NCBI RefSeq assembly: GCF_030813695.1
Contig: NZ_JAUSVA010000002.1
Coordinates: 4,092,001-4,156,000, forward strand
Length of the DNA stretch: 64,000 nucleotides
Direction of reading: 5' to 3'
DNA from: Kitasatospora herbaricolor
GTDB taxonomy: Bacteria; Actinomycetota; Actinomycetes; Streptomycetales; Streptomycetaceae
Positions 62,543-64,000 of the stretch are shown here, piece after piece (the stretch's first letter is position 1; each line of letters opens with the position of its first letter). The notes under the pieces are model-generated. The model was given only the letters and a program-made list of their open reading frames with translations, was not told where the DNA came from and did no database searches. Position numbers and translations under genes: made by a program.

Positions 62543-64000
62543 TCAGGCTCCCGCCCCCTGGTCCGGCCCGCTGCGCGGGGCGCCGGGAAGCGTGTCGGGG
62601 AGCGTGTCCGGGACGGCGGGCAGGCCCGCGGGCAGAGCCGCCGTCAGGGCCGAGACGGCGGTGCCGATCCCGGCCAGGGCGGCGGTGAGGTCCCCCGCGG
62701 GCGAGGCGCCGGACGGACCGGACGCCGCCATGATCACCTTGAGCGAGCGGAGCAGGCCGGCCGCCGTGGCGGCGCCGGTGTGCCCGGCGCGGTAGGCGGT
62801 GAGCAGGTCCTGGACGGCGGGCGCCGCCAGGTTGAGGTACAGCCGGGCCTTCACCTCGCCGCCGGTGCGGGCGGTGAACGCCCGGGCGAGCCGCAGCGCG
62901 GCGGACGGGATCCGGGCGTCCGCCTGGTCGTCCTCGATCCTGGCCTTGAGCTCCGCCTCCCGGTCGGGCACCAGGACGAGCGGCAGGCCGGGCGGCTCGA
63001 ACCGGGCCGGCACCAGCTGCTCGCCGTCGTCCGCGAGGGCCGCGGCCAGCCAGGCCCGCTCCTCGGCGGGCAGCGGGCGCTCGGGGTCGCGGAACAGCTC
63101 CCGGTTGCCGTGCTCGCTGCCGAGTTCGACGATCCGGCAGTCCCGCAGCTGCGCGTAGCGGCGCAGGAACGGCAGCACCGCGTACCGGTCGCCGCGCGCG
63201 ATCGGGACCTGCATCGCGCGGTACAGCATCTCCTCGAAGCCGCCGCCGCTGCCGAGCGCGATGTGCACCGCGCCGCCGCCTGCCGCCCGCAGCGCGCCCG
63301 CCGTCAGGTCGCCCTGCGAGGTCGGGACGGGTACGTCGTCGGCGAGCAGGGTGAACAGCCGGTCGTCGCAGAGCGCCGCACCGAGCAGGTCCTGGCCGTG
63401 CCGGGCGAGGATCCGACGCCAGGCCGCGGGCCGCAGCCGGGCGGTCTCGTACAGCCCGTCGACGATGGCGTCGGTGAGGGCCTGCTGGAGCGCCCGGTAG
63501 TGCTCGTCGCGCTGGAGGTCCTCGCGGCTGGCGGTGGGGGTGAGCCGGTTGGACTCGACGACGCCGCCGACGAAGCCGGCCCAGCCGGGCAGCAGGTCGC
63601 GGGCGTCCTCGGAGAGCAGCATGCCGCGCAGGTAGACGGCGAGGTCGCGGTTGTCGCTGCTGCCGTAGGTGCCGCCGTCCTGGACCCAGAGCAGGCCGAC
63701 CGCGTCGGTACCGCCGGCCGCCGGCCCCACCGGGAAGGCGGCGAGCGGCTCGAAGCGCCGGCCGAAGGCGGTGGCGAAGCGCATCCGGGCCGCGTACGGG
63801 TCGCCCTCCGGCTCCTCGCGCCAGGGCACCGGCACGTCGTTGACCGGCCGCTCGTCGTCCCCGACGAAGACCGGGACGCTCAGCAGGACGCAGTACCGGC
63901 CGAGCACCTCGCGCAGCGCCTGCTCGTCGGCCAGGTGGGCGTGCTCGGCCTTGAGGGTCAGCTCGACCACGCTGCCGGGGGCGCGTCGGGCGGCGACCGG
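62543..64000 (-). CDS. HSP90-family protein (N-terminus outside window)
   Basis: The visible part (about 485 residues) is the middle and C-terminal region of an HSP90/HtpG-type protein: LPGWAGFVGGVVESNRLTPTASRE matches the middle-domain signature (GVVDSEDLPLNVSRE in E. coli). The N-terminal ATPase domain lies beyond the window edge. Streptomycetes have a paralogue of this kind besides ordinary htpG, and a TPR gene follows it here, as for eukaryotic HSP90 co-chaperones. The tail (about 440-485) is low complexity. Confidence 0.85.
   Translation of the reverse strand, partial: PVAARRAPGSVVELTLKAEHAHLADEQALREVLGRYCVLLSVPVFVGDDERPVNDVPVPWREEPEGDPYAARMRFATAFGRRFEPLAAFPVGPAAGGTDAVGLLWVQDGGTYGSSDNRDLAVYLRGMLLSEDARDLLPGWAGFVGGVVESNRLTPTASREDLQRDEHYRALQQALTDAIVDGLYETARLRPAAWRRILARHGQDLLGAALCDDRLFTLLADDVPVPTSQGDLTAGALRAAGGGAVHIALGSGGGFEEMLYRAMQVPIARGDRYAVLPFLRRYAQLRDCRIVELGSEHGNRELFRDPERPLPAEERAWLAAALADDGEQLVPARFEPPGLPLVLVPDREAELKARIEDDQADARIPSAALRLARAFTARTGGEVKARLYLNLAAPAVQDLLTAYRAGHTGAATAAGLLRSLKVIMAASGPSGASPAGDLTAALAGIGTAVSALTAALPAGLPAVPDTLPDTLPGAPRSGPDQGAGA

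Overview
The window is very GC-rich actinobacterial chromosome (third codon positions almost all G or C, many GTG starts, GAGG-type ribosome sites, several starts only 7-8 nt after a TANNNT box). Gene content and order point to a Streptomycetaceae member (Streptomyces, Kitasatospora or a close relative) and to the conserved chromosome core: msiK, rlmB, cysS, ispF, ispD, carD, phoP-phoR, phoU, gpm and mshA stand in the order I recall for Streptomyces. No prophage, integrative element, CRISPR array, rRNA operon or large biosynthetic cluster is visible. Genus and species cannot be fixed by eye.

Layout. 1-6.3 kb: an incomplete AIPR/DGQHR-like gene and a GGCT-fold gene, then small membrane proteins, a GAP-family protein and a SulP anion transporter, ending in a strong hairpin. 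5.8-8.5 kb: an Lrp/AsnC regulator divergent from a group II PLP decarboxylase, then tRNA-Thr(UGU). 8.6-28.7 kb: the core block, with msiK, a nucleotidyltransferase, a DoxX protein, rlmB, cysS, an F420-type PPOX protein, ispF, ispD, carD, a lipoprotein, phoP-phoR divergent from phoU across a PHO box, a Cys-rich 58-residue peptide, a chitin-type LPMO, gpm, an MFS pump, a YbjN protein and mshA (mycothiol). Two near-identical DasR-type sites lie upstream of msiK and the LPMO gene and join chitin degradation with sugar uptake. 29-37.6 kb: a methyltransferase, a macro-domain protein, a receiver-PP2C phosphatase, then an XRE / HBHA-like / DUF2516 operon, SRPBCC, B12-radical SAM and alpha/beta-hydrolase genes. 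37.6-40.4 kb: a MerR regulator fused to a partial DNA sliding clamp, and an ECF41 sigma factor coupled to its carboxymuconolactone-decarboxylase partner with a matching promoter candidate. 40.5-44 kb: a SNF2 ATPase overlapping a short protein that looks like the tail of a SWIM zinc-finger protein. 44-52 kb: YceI, a LysR/MFS pair, a second macro protein, a GNAT, a TetR circuit with two palindromic operators, and an Eis-like acetyltransferase. 52-56 kb: an HTH protein, then an SMI1/KNR4 gene flanked by related inverted-repeat motifs that look like mobile-element ends. 54-64 kb: an NlpC/P60 hydrolase, membrane proteins, a ThrE-type exporter, DedA, and a TPR protein just after an HSP90-family gene that runs off the window.

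The strongest leads for something little described are the MerR-clamp fusion, the repeat-flanked SMI1/KNR4 gene, the 9-Cys peptide, the SNF2/SWIM-tail pair and the HSP90-TPR pair. Most of the rest is ordinary streptomycete core with unusually readable regulatory sites.
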